A stretch of 64,000 bases of DNA from CS4-C045 sp963844115 (GTDB lineage Bacteria > Planctomycetota > Planctomycetia > Pirellulales > UBA7805), in assembly GCA_963844115.1 (NCBI GenBank), contig CAWJNN010000046.1:1-64000 (forward strand). The letters are read 5' to 3'. The position numbers and the translations under genes are program-made. Each line of letters begins with the position of its first letter. Positions within the stretch are counted from its first letter, which is position 1. Of the stretch, positions 20,069 through 35,000 are shown one piece after another. The notes under the pieces are model-generated. The model saw only the letters and a list, made by a program, of their open reading frames with translations. It made no database searches and had not been told where the DNA came from.

Positions 20069-23000
20069 TTGAGCGAGTTTGAAAACAGAATTGACCAACT
20101 ATCGCCGCTACAGCGGGCCGTCTATGCGCTGAAAGAAACGCAAGCGCGGCTGGATGCGCTCGAGCGCCAATTGAACGAACCGATCGCGCTGTGCGGTATG
20201 GCCTGTCGGTTTCCCGGTGGAGCCAACGATCCAGACAGTTACTGGCGGATGTTGTGCGAGGGCGTCGATGCGCTCGGCGATATACCGGCAGGACGTTGGG
20301 ACGCGGATGCCTATTACGATCCCGATCCTCGCGCGCCTGGCAAGATGAATTCTCGTCGCGGCGGCTTCCTCAGCGATATCGATCTATTTGATAATCACTT
20401 CTTCGAAATCTCCGATCGTGAGGCCCAGCAACTCGATCCTCAGCAACGGATGTTGTTAGAGCTGACCTGGGAGGCCCTGGAAGATGCGGGCATACCTCCT
20501 GAAAGCCTGTCGCGGGTCGCGCACCGGCGTGTTCGTCGGGATCTCGGTCAGTGAATACTCGGCGCTCATCACGCAGGATATTCGCGCGCTGGGCCCGTTG
20601 TTTTCGACCGGAACCGCGCTCAGCATCGCAGCGAATCGCATATCGTTTGCCTTTGATTTTCACGGTCCGAGCGTGGCGGTCGACACGGCGTGCTCGTCGT
20701 CCCTCGTGGCACTGCACCTGGCCAGTCAGGCGATTCGTAACGGGGAGTGCACGACGGCCATTGTTGGTGGTGCGAACGTGATTCTCTCGCCAGCCGGAAC
20801 GATTGTGTTGACCAAATCCGGGTTTTCGGCGCCGGACGGATGTGTACGGGCCTTTGACCGAGCCGCATCCGGGTATGTCCGCAGCGAAGGCGCGGGCGTG
20901 CTGGTCCTGAAGCCGCTGTCTGCAGCGGAGGCCGCCGGCGATCCGGTGTACGCAGTCCTGCGCGGTTCCGCCGTACATCAAACCGGTCGCGCCAACGGCC
21001 TTTCGGCGCCTGTTGGTCGAGTACAAGAAGAAGCGTTGCGATCGGCCTGCGAACAGGCAAAGATTTCGCCAGCAAGAATTTCGTACGTTGAAGCGCAAGG
21101 GACCGGTACTTTGCTGGGCGACGCCATCGAAGCGAAGGCGCGAGGCGCAGCTTTGTCGGACGGACGTCCCGCGGATCAAAAATGTCTTTTGGGATCGGTC
21201 AAGACGAACATCGGGCACTTGGAAGCAGCATCGGGCATCGCCAGCGTGATGAAAGTGGCACTCGCATTGAAGCATAGCCAGGTGCCACCGTCGCTGCACT
21301 TCAATTCGCCAAGCCCAATGATTCCGTTCGACGAGTTGCCGTTGCGCGTGGCAACGCAGGTGGAACATTTGCCCGCCAGCGACGAGCCCCGGATCGCGAG
21401 CATCAACGGCTTTGGTTACGGCGGTAGCAATGCCCACATCATTCTGGAGCAAGCCAAAACGCAACTGGAACCCTCTGCCGCGCCGCTTAGCATCAGCGTT
21501 GACGTGCCGCGCGTCTTGGCCATTTCGGCACGTACGGACGATGCGCTAAAGGCATTGGCGGAAAAGTACCGAGATTTCTTACGAAGCGACAACGGTGTGG
21601 CAAATCGTCCTGGGTTCTGGCGAGATGTTGTCGCAACGGCGGCGCATCGACGCGACCACCACGATTGTCGTCTTGCGGTATCGGCGAGCTCCGTAGTTGG
21701 AGCTGCCGATCAGTTGGATGCCTTCTTGCGCAATACTGAGACGGATAGCTGGTCGACCGGTCGCCGCCCGTCGGATAGCAAGGAAACAAATGCGGCCGTC
21801 GGCCAAGCAAAAGCGCGTTTCGAAACTGACGATGATGAAATGCAACTGCTGAGTGAGTTATACGTGGCAGGCGCTGACGTCGAGTTTCGACAACGGATAT
21901 CGGGCGAATACATGCCCGTTTCCTTGCCCACCTATGCCTGGCAGAAACAGAGTCTATGGGTCGATGCACCGAATCCTTGGGCAGTTTGTAGTTCCGCCTC
22001 TAGGCGGCCAGAAGCCTCGGAAAACCGCCTAAAGGCGGAACTACAAACCGAGGTTCGTCCAAACCTCAACACACCTTATATACCACCCGAATCGCCTCTC
22101 GAAGAGCGACTCGCCGAATCGTGGTCCCGCGTATTGCTGGTGCAGCCTATCGGTGTCGACGACAATTTCTTCGAACTGGGCGGGCAATCGCTGCAGGCGG
22201 CGATTTTGATGAACGAGCTGCAAGGGCTGCTGAAAGTCCAGATTGATCTGGTCGCGCTGTTCGAAGCCCAGACCGTTCGTGAGCTAGCCGAGTACTTGGA
22301 ACAGCATCACAGCGCCGATGTGGCACAGGCGCTCGAAGAAATCGTGCCTGCCCATGAATCGAATGGCCCGTCCCCGGCAAGCCCGTCCCCGGCACGCAAG
22401 CATGTCGAGCGCGCGTCGAGGACCGCACCCCTGCCCCTCTCATCAGGTCAGCAGCGCTTCTGGTTTCTGGACCAATTGAATCCCGGCGCGCCGATCTACA
22501 ACGTGCACATCGCCGTCCCATTGATCGGTGAACTGGATGCAAACATCCTACAAAACGCCATCCGGGCGGCAATCCGCCGGCACGAGTCGTTGCGGACCAT
22601 CTTCGGGACGGATGACGATCAACCGAGTCAGGAAATTCTGGAATCGTTGGATTTCGAGCTCAAGACGGTCGACCTGTCGCACCTGTCCGGTGAAGCGCAA
22701 GAAGCAGAAGTCCGTCGGCATTCAGAACAGCAAGCCAACACAGCCTTCCACCTGAACGAGGCGCCGCTATTTCGCATGGCGCTGCTGCGTCTTTGCAAAG
22801 ATGACCACACGCTGGTGGTCACCATGCATCACATCATTGTGGATGGCGTGTCACTGGCGATTCTGCTGCGCGATGTCTTGGAGTTGTATAGAGCTCAGAC
22901 CGAATCGCGCCGCCCGTCGCTGCCGGAGTTGCCGATGCAGTACGCCGACTTCGCCGCCTGGCAGCGCGAAGGCCTACAAGGAGAAGCCTTCCAGGAGGAA

Positions 23001-26000
23001 ATGGAATTTTGGCGCCAGCGCCTCGACGGCATTACGCCTCTGTGCCTGCCGACCGATCGGCCTCGTTCTGCGTCCAACGGACCGCGACCGGGTACGTTCA
23101 GTTTTGCTCTACCCGTCGAACTACATAAACGCTTGGAAGCGATGTGCCGCGAGCACCATGTCACGCCCTTCATGTTTATGCTCGCCGCCTTCAACGTGCT
23201 TTTGCATCGCTACAGCGGTCAGGACGATTTTGTCGTCGGAATTCCTGTGGCCGGTCGCGGGCGACTTGAAACTCAGAATTTGATTGGATTCTTCGTTAAT
23301 ACTCTGGCACAACGCAACGACTTGTCCGGCGATCCTACATTTGTCGAATGTCTTCAGCGCGTGCGCCAATCGACCGTTGAATCGATGACGCACCAGGATT
23401 TGCCGTTCGATGAAATCGCCAAACAGATTGAACCGAACCGCGAACCGAACCGCCATCCGGTCTTTCAGGTGCTGTTCAACTATCTGCAAGAGATTGCGCA
23501 GCTGAACGAAGACAGTGCCACGCCGCTGCGCATCGGTGACGTGCCGCTGGAACAACCGCCGCACGCTGGCGAATTTGACCTGGTGCTGACACTGATCGAA
23601 GCGCGGGACGCTGAACGGCATATTCGGCTACAACGCCGAGCTGTTCGACGAGTCGACAATCGAGCGCGCCGGCAAGCATTTCGTGCGTCTTGTCGAGTCG
23701 GCCGTTGACTCCGTCGATCAACAGATTTCTAAACTCGAAATGATGGAGTTCGCTGAGCGTCGTCGGCTGCTCGTGGAATGGAACAATACCGCTGCCGAAT
23801 ATCCCTTCGATAAGTGCCTGCATCAACTTTTTGAAGAGCAGGTTGAAAAGACGCCGGACCATGACGCCATCGTTCGCGGCGACGACCGGCTCACCTACCG
23901 AGAACTGAACGACCAGGCCAATCAGTTGGCGGCCACACTCCGTGCCGCGGGAATTAGGCGAGATGAACTGGTGGGCCTCTGTGTTCGACGTTCGCCGGAC
24001 GCCGTCATCGGCATGCTCGGCATCCTTAAGGCTGGCGCAGCGTTCGTGCCGCTGGACCCGACGCTACCTCACGAGCGGATCGAGCGAATGGTTCTGGACA
24101 CGGCCGCCAGGGTAGTCATCACGCAAGACGACTTGGCGGCGAGCCTTGGCAAATTGCCGGTGCAATGGATCAGTCTCTCCAGTCGTGAGACGATCACTTC
24201 GCCGACCAGCAATCCAGTTTGCACGATGACGCCCTGGAACCTTGCCTATGCAATCTTTACGTCAGGCTCGACCGGCCAGCCCAAAGGCGTCTTAATCGAA
24301 CATCGCAGTATTGTGAACGTCGTTTACGGATTTATCCGCAGCTACGATGTCCGTAGCGTCGATCGTGTTTTGCAGAATACGTCGCTATCGTTTGACGTTT
24401 CTGTGAACGAAATCTTTCCCGCGCTGTGTGCCGGAGCGACGGTCGTTATTTCCAGTGATGAAGCTCAACTGGACGCGGCTGAAATACATCGACTTCTGGA
24501 AAAGGAACAAATTACCGTCGCCGCGGCGACTCCGAGTGTATTGCGACATCTGAATCGAGCGGCCCAGCCGCCGTCGTCGCTGAGGCTTGTGCTGAGCGGC
24601 GGGGAAGAGCTTTCGTATGGTGACGTCGACAGGCTTCTGGAAACCGCCCTGGTCACCAATGGTTATGGGCCGACCGAGGCATGCATCTGCGCGACCTGTT
24701 ACCCACTGAACGAAACACTCGGCCTCGCCGGAAAACAGGGACGATGGGCCTCCGTGCCCGTCGATAAATCTCACACTCGTCAGACGACGGGCACGGAGGC
24801 CCATCGTACGTCATCTCGCCCAAGCATCCCGATCGGACGGCCGCTAGCCAACTACCGCGTCTATATCGTCGACGATCAACTGAACCCCGTGCCTGTCGGA
24901 TGCCCCGGCGAATTGTGTATCGCCGGCGCAGGATTAGCACGTGGATACCTCAACGACGAACCGCTGACGGCAGAAAAATTCGTAGCGTGTCCTTTCGAAC
25001 CGGGCGAGCGGATGTATCGTACTGGCGATCGCGCTCGCTGGCTGACCGACGGCAACATCGATTTTCTTGGCCGCGTCGATCAACAAATACAACTCCGCGG
25101 TCTGCGGATCGAGATCGGCGAGATCGAAACGGCGCCTGCTGCGCTCGACAGTGTCGAAGCCGCGTCGGTGGTTTATCACAAGCCCAGCACTGGCGAGCCA
25201 CGACTGGTCGCCTACGTCGTCCCGGATGCCGAACAGGCCGGACCGATCCGTCACCGATTGCGATTCGAGGCGGCCAACCAAATCGAGGGCCTCGCGACTC
25301 ACGAGATGCCCAACGGCCTGCAGGTCGTCCATCAGAACGAAGGCGAAACCGAGTTTCTTTATCGAGAGAGCTTTCTGCACAACTGCCATCTCAGTCACGG
25401 GATTGAGCTGTTTGACGGCTGTTGCGTATTCGACGTCGGGGCCAACATCGGCATCTTCGCGTTGCATGTCGCTCAAAAGTGCCAGTCGCCCACGATTCAC
25501 GCCTTCGAACCGATACCTTCAATTTATCAGAAGCTGCGACTGAACGCCGAATTGCACCAACTGAACTTGAAGGCACATCCGTATGGCATCGCGGACCGAA
25601 GTCAGTGTGCCGAGTTCGTTTACTTTCCGGACTCGGGCGCCATGTCCGGCAGTTTCAACACGGCCGACGATCTGCACCGCCGCGTAGCCGATGTTGCTGC
25701 GGCGGTCGAAGAACACCTGCAGCGTTCGTCGGCGACGGAATTGCTGGAGACGGTACAGGCCGAAGGCGTTGCCTATGAAACGATCAGTTGCAACGTTCGA
25801 ACGATTTCGGATGTGATTCGTGACGAGAAGATCGACACGATCGACTTGCTGAAGATCGATGTGGAACACGGCGAACGCGCCGTGTTGGCCGGGATCGCGG
25901 ACCAGGATTGGTCGAAGATCCAGCAGTTGGTTGTCGAAGTTCACGATGCCCAGAAGGATGGCGCCGCGATTGCCACGACGCTGACAGACCGAGGTTTTCG

Positions 26001-29000
26001 GGTCGAAACAGAATCCGTCCCGGTGTTCGAGGATTCCAGCATCGTCATCACTCATGTTTATGCCAAGCGCCGCGGCTGGTCGGCTCCGCGCGCCGCTACA
26101 CTTCCAAAGTTGACGTACAGCAGTACGGATCGCTTCATCCAACAACTGTCGCAACCGCTGCGTGATCGACTGCCGAAGTACATGGTCCCCAGCTCGTTCG
26201 AGCTGCTACCGGACATGCCGCTGACGTCCAGCGGAAAAATCGATCGCGCCAGACTGCCCCAGCCGTCGTCCGATTCGGCGAATCGCGCCGACATCACTCC
26301 ACCCAGGACGTCGATTGAACGACAACTGGCAGATATTTGGACGGAATTACTAAGCGTCGAGCAAGTCGGCATCCGCACCAGTTTTTTCGAGCTCGGCGGC
26401 CATTCCCTGCTGGCGACACAACTCGTTTCGCGAATCAATCAAGCGTGTGATGTCGAGCTTCGACTGCGCTCGATCTTTGAGACGTCGACGATCGAAGGGT
26501 TGGCTTCCCTGATCGAGCAGGCACAACAGCGCGGCGACACGACGACGGCCATTCCTCGCATAAAGCACGAAGACGACATTCCACTCTCGTCCGTGCAAAC
26601 TTCGCTGTGGATGGTCGATCAGCTGACGGAAGGCAAGTCACCGTACGTCATGAGCTCCACGCTACGATTCCGAGGACAGCTGGACGTCACCGCACTTGAA
26701 CAAGCGATCAACGAAGTCTTTCGCCGCCACGAAGCGCTGCGAACCACTTTTCCGCCGGTTGAAGGAGTCCCGGTTCAGCGAGTCGCGCCCTATGAACCGC
26801 AATCGTTGAACGTCATCGACATCTCGAACACGGCGGACCCCGAAAAAGAGATGAGGGCGTACGTCAAGAAAAAAGCGGCACGGCCGATCGATCTCGCGCA
26901 CGGGCCGGTGGTTCGCGTTGAGCTCGTCAAGCTTGCCGAACAAGAACACGTTTTCGTTATGGCCGGGCACCACATCGTGTTCGATGCCTGGTCGGCCGGC
27001 GTGCTCGCCCGAGAGATTGGCATCGCCTATCAGGCCTTCGTCGGTGGATTGCGTTCGCCACTGGGTGAACTGCCGATCCAATACAGCGACTTCGCCGTTT
27101 GGCAAGGCGAATATCTCGACAGCCCGCACGGAGAAGAACTGCTGGCATGGTGGACCGATCGGCTCGCGAATCTACCCGAACTGGACCTGAACGCATTGAA
27201 CAAGCGTTTTGAGAATGTTGGAGTCGTGCCTTCAGGCGGTTCGTTGGTAGTTCCGCCTTTCGGCGGCCCACAGCGCGACCAGGCACCCAACGATCCACCA
27301 TTAGCCAGCATCCAACTCTCCGACAACTTAAACACAGCAATCCAAACACTCTGTCGAGAACGTGAAATCACGCCGTTCATGGTGACGTTGGCGGCGTTTC
27401 AGATTGTACTGGCGCGAGGCACCGGTCAAAACGACTTTCCGATCGGCACGCCCGTCTCGGGACGCACTCGACCTGAAACCCAAGACCTTATCGGTTGCTT
27501 CATCAATCCGTTGGTGCTACGCAGCGACCTGAGCGGCGATCCTACGTTTAGCGAGTTGTTGGATCGCGTCCGTACGACGACGGTAGAAGCGTTCGACCAT
27601 CAGGAATTGCCCTTCGACCGGCTGGTCCAAGCGCTTAACCCGTCGCGTACTTCACTCCGCCATCCGATTTTTCAGGTGTTGTTTGATTTTCAGCACGAGG
27701 CACCTGCATCGCAAAACAAAATGTCCGGGATCGCGATCGAACCGATTGACCTGCTTGATGAGATTCCGCACTTTGACTTGACGGTCACGGTGACAGAAAG
27801 CGATGGCAAGTTCAGCTTGTCAGCGACCTTCGATAAGCAGCGGCTGGATGCAGCCGCCGTGGGTGAGATTCTGGAAGAGCTGCGGCTGGTTTTGCAACAA
27901 GGAATTTCCAATCCGCACGCCGCTTGTAGTTCCGCCTTTAGGCGGTCCCCTGAATTGCTCGAGCCGCCTAAAGGCGGAACTACGAACGAGATGTTCGAGG
28001 CCTGGGTCGAGCGTTCACCTCAGGCGATCGCCGCGATTCACGACAACGAGCCGTTGACGTATGAAGAGATCAACGTCGCAGCGAACCGACTTGCGAGTTC
28101 TCTACGTCGACGCGGGGTGGGTCGTGAGAGCCTCGTTGCCATCTATCTCGAACGCTCTTTGGAAATTCCCATTGCGATGTTGGCAACACTGAAAGCGGGC
28201 GGTGCCTTCGTACTCTTAGACCCCGACTACCCGGAAGTGCGCTTGGCTTTGGTTCTGGAAGACTGCACTCCACAAGTGTTGATTACCAGCAAATCGCTAA
28301 TGAATGACCTGGATTACGTCGGCGCGACTGTCTGCCTGGATCGCGACCGCGACGCGATCCAAAAAGAACCTACGTCAAATCTCGCAATCGCTTCCGCGCC
28401 CAACGATATGGCCTACGTCGTCTACACGTCGGGCTCGACGGGTCAACCGAAGGGCGCAATTAACGAACATCGCGGTCTGTCGAGTGCGATGAGCTTCGAC
28501 GGAGAGTGTTTTGGGATAACGGCCGAGGATCATTGCCTGTGCCGCTGCCCGATCGGATTCGACGCTTTTATTCTGGAAGTGTTGCGACCGCTGGTCCGAG
28601 GTGGTCGGCTGGTGATGTGCGGGCGCGACGACTACCGGGATCCGGCGGCACTGGTGCGTTTGATTCGCGACCAGCAAATTACGATGATCGATGTCGTGCC
28701 TGCCGTGTACGCAGCGATATTGGCGGACAGCGGCGTTGAGCATTGCAATTCGTTAGCAAAGGTATGTCTTGGCGGCGACGTAATGCCGCCAGAAATATTG
28801 CAACGGCATTTCGAATTGTTCGACATTCCACTCTTCAATACCTACGGTCCGGCCGAGGCCGCCATCTGGGTCAGTACTTGGAACTGTGATCCCGAATTCC
28901 GGGGCTCGCGACTTCCGATCGGTACGCCCAATCCGAATGCCCGTATTTACATTCTGGATGAAAATCTTGCCCCGGTCCCCGTTGGTGTCGAGGGCGAAAT

Positions 29001-32000
29001 ATTTATCGGTGGCCCGGCCGTCGGTCGTGGCTATCTGAACCGTGCGGAGTTGACCAGGGAACGGTTTCTGGCCGACCCCTTCTGCGCACAAGACACAGTG
29101 CGCATGTATCGCACCGGCGATCGCGCTCAGTGGCTGCCGGACGGCAACGTTGATTTTCTCGGCCGGCAAGATACGCAAGTGAAAATTTATGGCGTGCGCA
29201 TTGAAATCGGCGAAATAGAATCGATCCTCAAGCAGCATGAAGCCGTCAAAGACGCCGTGGTTGACGTTCGGCGGTCAACGGCAGGTGACAAATCGATAGT
29301 TGCCTACATCGTGGCCCATCAGGCGGAAACGCTTGCAACCCGACAGCTGCGAGAGTTTGTGTCGGCGCGGCTGCCGCTGTCCATGCAGCCGGCGGCCTAC
29401 ATGACAATCGACGCGATCCCGCTTTCGCCCAACGGAAAGATTGATCGCCGAGCGCTTCCTGATCCAGACGTTGAACTTACGCCACACCAATCGACATCGG
29501 CAATGTCATTATCCCTGACCGTGACGCGCCTGTTGGAAATATGGCGAGACGCACTCGGACGCGACGCGATTGGCCCGCATGACAACTTTTTCGAACTGGG
29601 CGGACACTCACTGTTAGCCGCGCGGGTTGCCGCCAGAATCTCCGAAGTGTTCGCAACAGAGATACCGATGTGCGCCATTTTCGAGGCGCCAACGATTGCC
29701 GGTTTGTGCAGCACGTCGAGACGGCGCAGTTGTCCGCCAGGATCGAGGCGCCTCCCATCGAGCGAATTGAAGATCGCGATCGTGACTTCCCGCTATCGGC
29801 GGTGCAAGAATCGCTGTGGTCGGTTCATCAGCTTTCCGAAGGCACTGCTCCCTACGGCATTGGTGCAGCGCTGCGCTTAACCGGCGACCTGAACGTTGAT
29901 GCGCTGCAGCGCGCTATCAATACGGTTGTCGCTCGACACGAGGCGCTCCGCACAACCTACCCTGTCGTCGATGGACATCCCGTTCAGCGAATCGCCGAAC
30001 CCGCAGAACTGCTGTTCGAAACGGTTGACTTGAGCCATCTCGAACCGGAGATCGCCCTGGCCGAAGTGAAAACACGTGCCACCGCGCAACTGCGTCGCAC
30101 GATCGATATCGTGAACGGACCCATTGTGCAAACCGGGCTGACCAAGATTGGCGATGACGACCGTGTGCTGGTGGTCACTGGTCATCACATTGCTTTCGAC
30201 GCGTGGTCATCGGATGTTTTGCAGAAGGAAATTGCGATCGCCTATGCAGCCTTTGCCCGCGGAGAGGCCTCGCCGCCGCTGCCCGGACTGCCGGTTCAAT
30301 ATGCAGACTATGCCGTCTGGCAGCGACAGCGACTTGATGGCCAGTACCTGGACAATTTGCTGGAATACTGGCGCAAGAAACTGGACGGCGTGCCAACCTT
30401 GAACCTCCCGGTGATCCAGCGCAAGGAGACGGATCGGGAGACGAGTCTTGCAACGCACTGCGCGATTCCCAGGGAACTTGGCGACGCCATTCAGGATTTC
30501 TGCCGGCGGCGCGAAGTGACACCTTATATGGTGATGCTGGCCGCCTTTCAGGTGGTGCTCTCGCGGTACAGCGGTCAAAACGATTTCGCCATCGGTACGC
30601 CGCTGGCTGGTCGAGTGCGACCGGAAATCACCGATCTGGTCGGGTGCTTTATCAGTTCGGTCGTCGTGCGTTGCGATTTAACAGGCACACCAACCTTTGA
30701 CGATCTGGTTGCCCGTGTTAAACAGACGACGCTCGAGGCATTCGATCATCAGGAGCTGCCGTTCGCGCAGCTGGTCCAGAAACTGGCGCCGCAGCGCGAC
30801 GATGGACGACATCCTCTGTTCCAGGTGCTGTTCAACTATGTGCAAGAGGCCAGCCCAGCGGCGCTGATCGCGGGCATCCGCATCGAGTCCCTTCCGCTGG
30901 GCGACCCAAGTTCAAAATTTGAATTCACCGTGGCCGTGTCGGAAACAGACGAAGGCTTACAGATTACGGCTCACGCCGATGCGCGCCGTTTCGATCGGAC
31001 CACGGTCGACGGAATCCTGGATCAGTTTCTAACGGTGCTGGAATGCGCAGTCGAGCAACCAGAACGTCCGATTACGGAATTGGCAGGCCCGTTTAACCGC
31101 AAGCCCAGCGGGCTGCGCGTGGATGGACCTTGTAGTACGCGCAGCCCCGACCCAGTTAGCTGCGTGCCCGACTTGCGGTTAGACGACGCTACGCAAGCGT
31201 CGCGCAAGTGCGCACGGCATAGCCTCACCTGCGTCCACGAAACTATCGCCGAGCAATGTCGCCGCTCACCGCGTGCGATTGCAATTGTCTGCGGTGCCGA
31301 CACTTTGACCTACGCAGAATTAGACCTGCGTGCCACTCAATGGGCCAATTACTTACACCGTCTTGGCGTCCAGCATCAACAGCATGTCGGCATTCATCTC
31401 CAGCGGTCGACGAACCTGGCCGTGGCGATCCTGGCCGTCATGAAAGCGGCGCAACGGTCGTCCTATTGGATCCGGATTATCCTGTTCACCGGATAGCGTT
31501 GATCGTCGACGATTGTCAACCAGACGTCGTGGTCACGTCCGAGTCGCTAGCTCAAACTATGGATTCGTCGGATGCGCGGCTGGTCGTCGTTGACCGCGAT
31601 TGGGGAACGATCGAGCAGGAGAGTGACGAACTCATCCCCGATCTCTTGCCGGCGACAATAGAGGACAACGCCTATGTGAACTACACCTCCGGATCGACCG
31701 GCAAACCGAAGGGCGCCATCAATACGCACACTGGACTCGCGAACCTGTTGGCCAGCGAAGACGAGATCTACCAATTCTCGGCGGCCGACCGCTACCTGGT
31801 GCGAGCGCCGATTGGCTTCGATGCTTTTCTGAACGAGTTCTTTCGACCTCTGGTCAGCGGCGGCCGGATGATACTGGCCAGTGACGAACAATACAAAGAT
31901 GCGGCCGCACTGGTTCGGCTGGTTATCGAACAACAGGTCACTTTCGCACAGTTCGTGCCGGCGGTATTACGAGCGTTCTTGAACGAAGAAGCTTCGCAAG

Positions 32001-35000
32001 CCTGTGACAGCCTGCGGCTTGTCATTTCGGGCGGAGAAGCATTAACCCAGGACGTCATCGACCTGTTCCGCCAGCGCTCGGCGCAAGACTCTATAACCGT
32101 TACGGACCGGCCGAGACGTCGATTGGCGTAACGGTTTGGGAATGCGTCGACGACTACGAATACCAGGCAATTCCCATCGGCCGTCCTATTCGCAACGTCA
32201 CCGCATATGTACTCGACGAAAACCAGCAGCCATTACCGGCGGGGGTGCCCGGCGAACTGTGTATCGGTGGCGCCGCGGTCGGTCGTGGCTACCTTCGTCG
32301 TCCCGAACTTACGGCCGACAAGTTCGTTCGCGACCCGTTCGCCGACGCGCCGGATGCGCGCATGTACCGGACAGGTGACGTTAGTCGGATGCTGCCCGAT
32401 GGAAATATCGAATTCCTGGGACGGACGGACGATCAGGTAAAAATTCGCGGTGTGCGGATTGAGCTCGCCGAAATCGAAACCGTATTGCGGCAGCATGAGG
32501 CCGTTCACGATGCGGTTGTCGACGTGCGCTCCAGTGATGCCAACGAAAAGATACTGGTCGCCTATATCGTGCCCACCGACGATCGATCCGTGACGGCAGA
32601 CGAAATCAACCAGATGGTGGAGGCCCGTCTGCCGCGAACGATGAAGCCGGCCGCCTACGTCTTTGTCGATCAGGTCCCTCTGTCCCTGACCGGCAAGACG
32701 GACCGTCGTTCGCTTCCGGATCCTGAAGAACACCATCTTGTCGGCCGTCGCGAATATGTCGCCCCCAGAACTTCGACGGAAGAAACACTCGCCGCCATTT
32801 GGCGGGAAGTGCTGAACATCGAACAACTGGGGGTTAACGACAACTTTTTTGATCTGGGTGGCCATTCGTTGATGGCCACACGCGTGGTAACTCGGATCAA
32901 TGATGCGTTCGAGCGGGAACTGCGACCGAGGGTGTTGTTCGAGCACCCGTCTATCGCGCGACTGGCGACACACGTCGATCAAAGTGAGGAAGGCTCGAAG
33001 CTGGCGCTCGCACCGATCCCCGTTGCCGACGATCGCGGCCGCGACTTCCCTCTTTCCTTTACCCAGGAATCCTTGTGGACGGTCGCGCAAATCGAGCAGG
33101 GACGGTCGGCGTATGCAATGTGCGGTGCTTTGCGGATGTCAGGTCCGTTGCGGCTGGACGCGATGCAAGAAACGATCAACGAGATCCGACGCCGACACGA
33201 AGCGCTGCGCACAACTTTTCCGGTCGTCGATGGCGCTCCAGTACAGCGTGTGGCTCCCTTTGAACCGCAGCATTTAGAAGTCGTCGACTTGACGCACGTT
33301 GCCGAGGCCGAACGTGAGCTAACCGCGATCCGATTGATGGAAGAGGCTCGAAATCAAAAGATCGATCTGGCCACCGGCCCGATTGTGAAGATCCGGCTGT
33401 ATCGGTTGGCCAGTGAACAGCACATTCTGTTCGTTTCCGGCCATCACATTCTGTTTGACGGTTGGTCGTCTGAATTGCTGCCGCGTGAGATGGGGCAGGG
33501 TTACCTGGCATTTGCCGCGGATCAGAAGCCAAACCTTCCCCGAGTTCCCGTGCAGCCCGCGGACTTTGCCCTTTGGCAGCGCGACCGCCTGGCGGGTCAG
33601 CGTGAAGCCGAGCTATTCGGTTATTGGCGCGAGACGCTGGCCGACCTGCCCACACTGGAACTGCCCAAGCTTGCGGAACAAAGCGACGATCAGCCATCCC
33701 AAGAGGCGGGAGCATGTGAACGCCAACTGCCGAGCGACGTGAGTCGCCGACTCAGTGACTTCTGCCGGCAGCATGACGTCACACCTTATATGGCCACGCT
33801 GGCCGCACTACAGATCGTTCTGTGGCGGCATTCGGGTCAGGACAAATTTAAAGTCGGTACGCCGACTGCAGGACGACTGCGGCCGGAACTGGAACATGCG
33901 ATTGGATGTTTCATCAATCCGGTTGTCCTCCGCGCCGATCTGTCAGGAGATCCAACGTTCGCTCAACATGTGGCGCAAGTCAAGCAAACCGCGATCGGAG
34001 CGTTTGATCATCAGGAGTTGCCGTTTGCGCGGCTGACCGAGTTGCTGGCTGCCGAAACGAAAACCGCGCAAGGACCACTCTACAACGTCATCTTTCAGCT
34101 GCGGCACGTCGGAAGCTTTGCGTCCCATCTTGGCGACTTGTCGCTTTCGGACTTGACGCTGAAGCCGGACAGATCGCGCGGAAGTCTGGATGTGACGGTG
34201 ATGGAGCGCGACGGCGAGTTTGAATTGGTGTTCAACTACGATCCAGACCAGTTGGCGGCGGATCAGGTCCGTCGCATGTCGGAACATTTCTGCAACATCC
34301 TGGATGCCGGCCTGACCAATCCCGAAATGGAGATCGCTAAACTGCCTATGCTTTCCGACGACGAACGCCAGCAGGTGTTCGCGCTTGGAAGTGGCGAACA
34401 GACCGACGTGTCACAGCTGGTCGCAGTCCAGGAGATGTTCGAGCAGTGGACCGTTCGTTCACCGCAAGCGACCGCTGTTTCCTACGTGGGAGAACAGCTG
34501 ACCTATGGAGAGCTGAATGCGCGCGCCAATCAGCTGGCCCACTATCTGCGCCGTGTGGGCGTCAGGCGTGGCGATCTGGTTGGGATGTACCTCCAGCGCT
34601 CATTGAATCTACCTGTCGCCATGTTGGCCATCCTTAAGGCGGGCGGCGCATTTGTGCCTTTGGATCCGGATTATCCCGCCCACCGCGTGGCGAATATGCT
34701 GGACGATTGCCGGCCGCGCGTGTTGTTGACGACACGGTCCCTGAGCGACGAGTTGTCTTTTGACGGAATGCGGGTGCTGCTGGACGGCGAACGTGAACAA
34801 ATCGAACAGGAAGACACGAGCAACCCGGTCTCCATTACGAACTGCCGCGATGTGGCCTATGTTGTGTACACGTCAGGATCCACGGGGCGCCCTAAGGGGG
34901 CTGTCAATGAACATCGTAGCTTATCGAATTTGCTGACGTTCGAACAACGTTTGTTTAAAGTGCAAACTGCAGACGTTTGCCTCTGTCGATCGCCGGTCGG

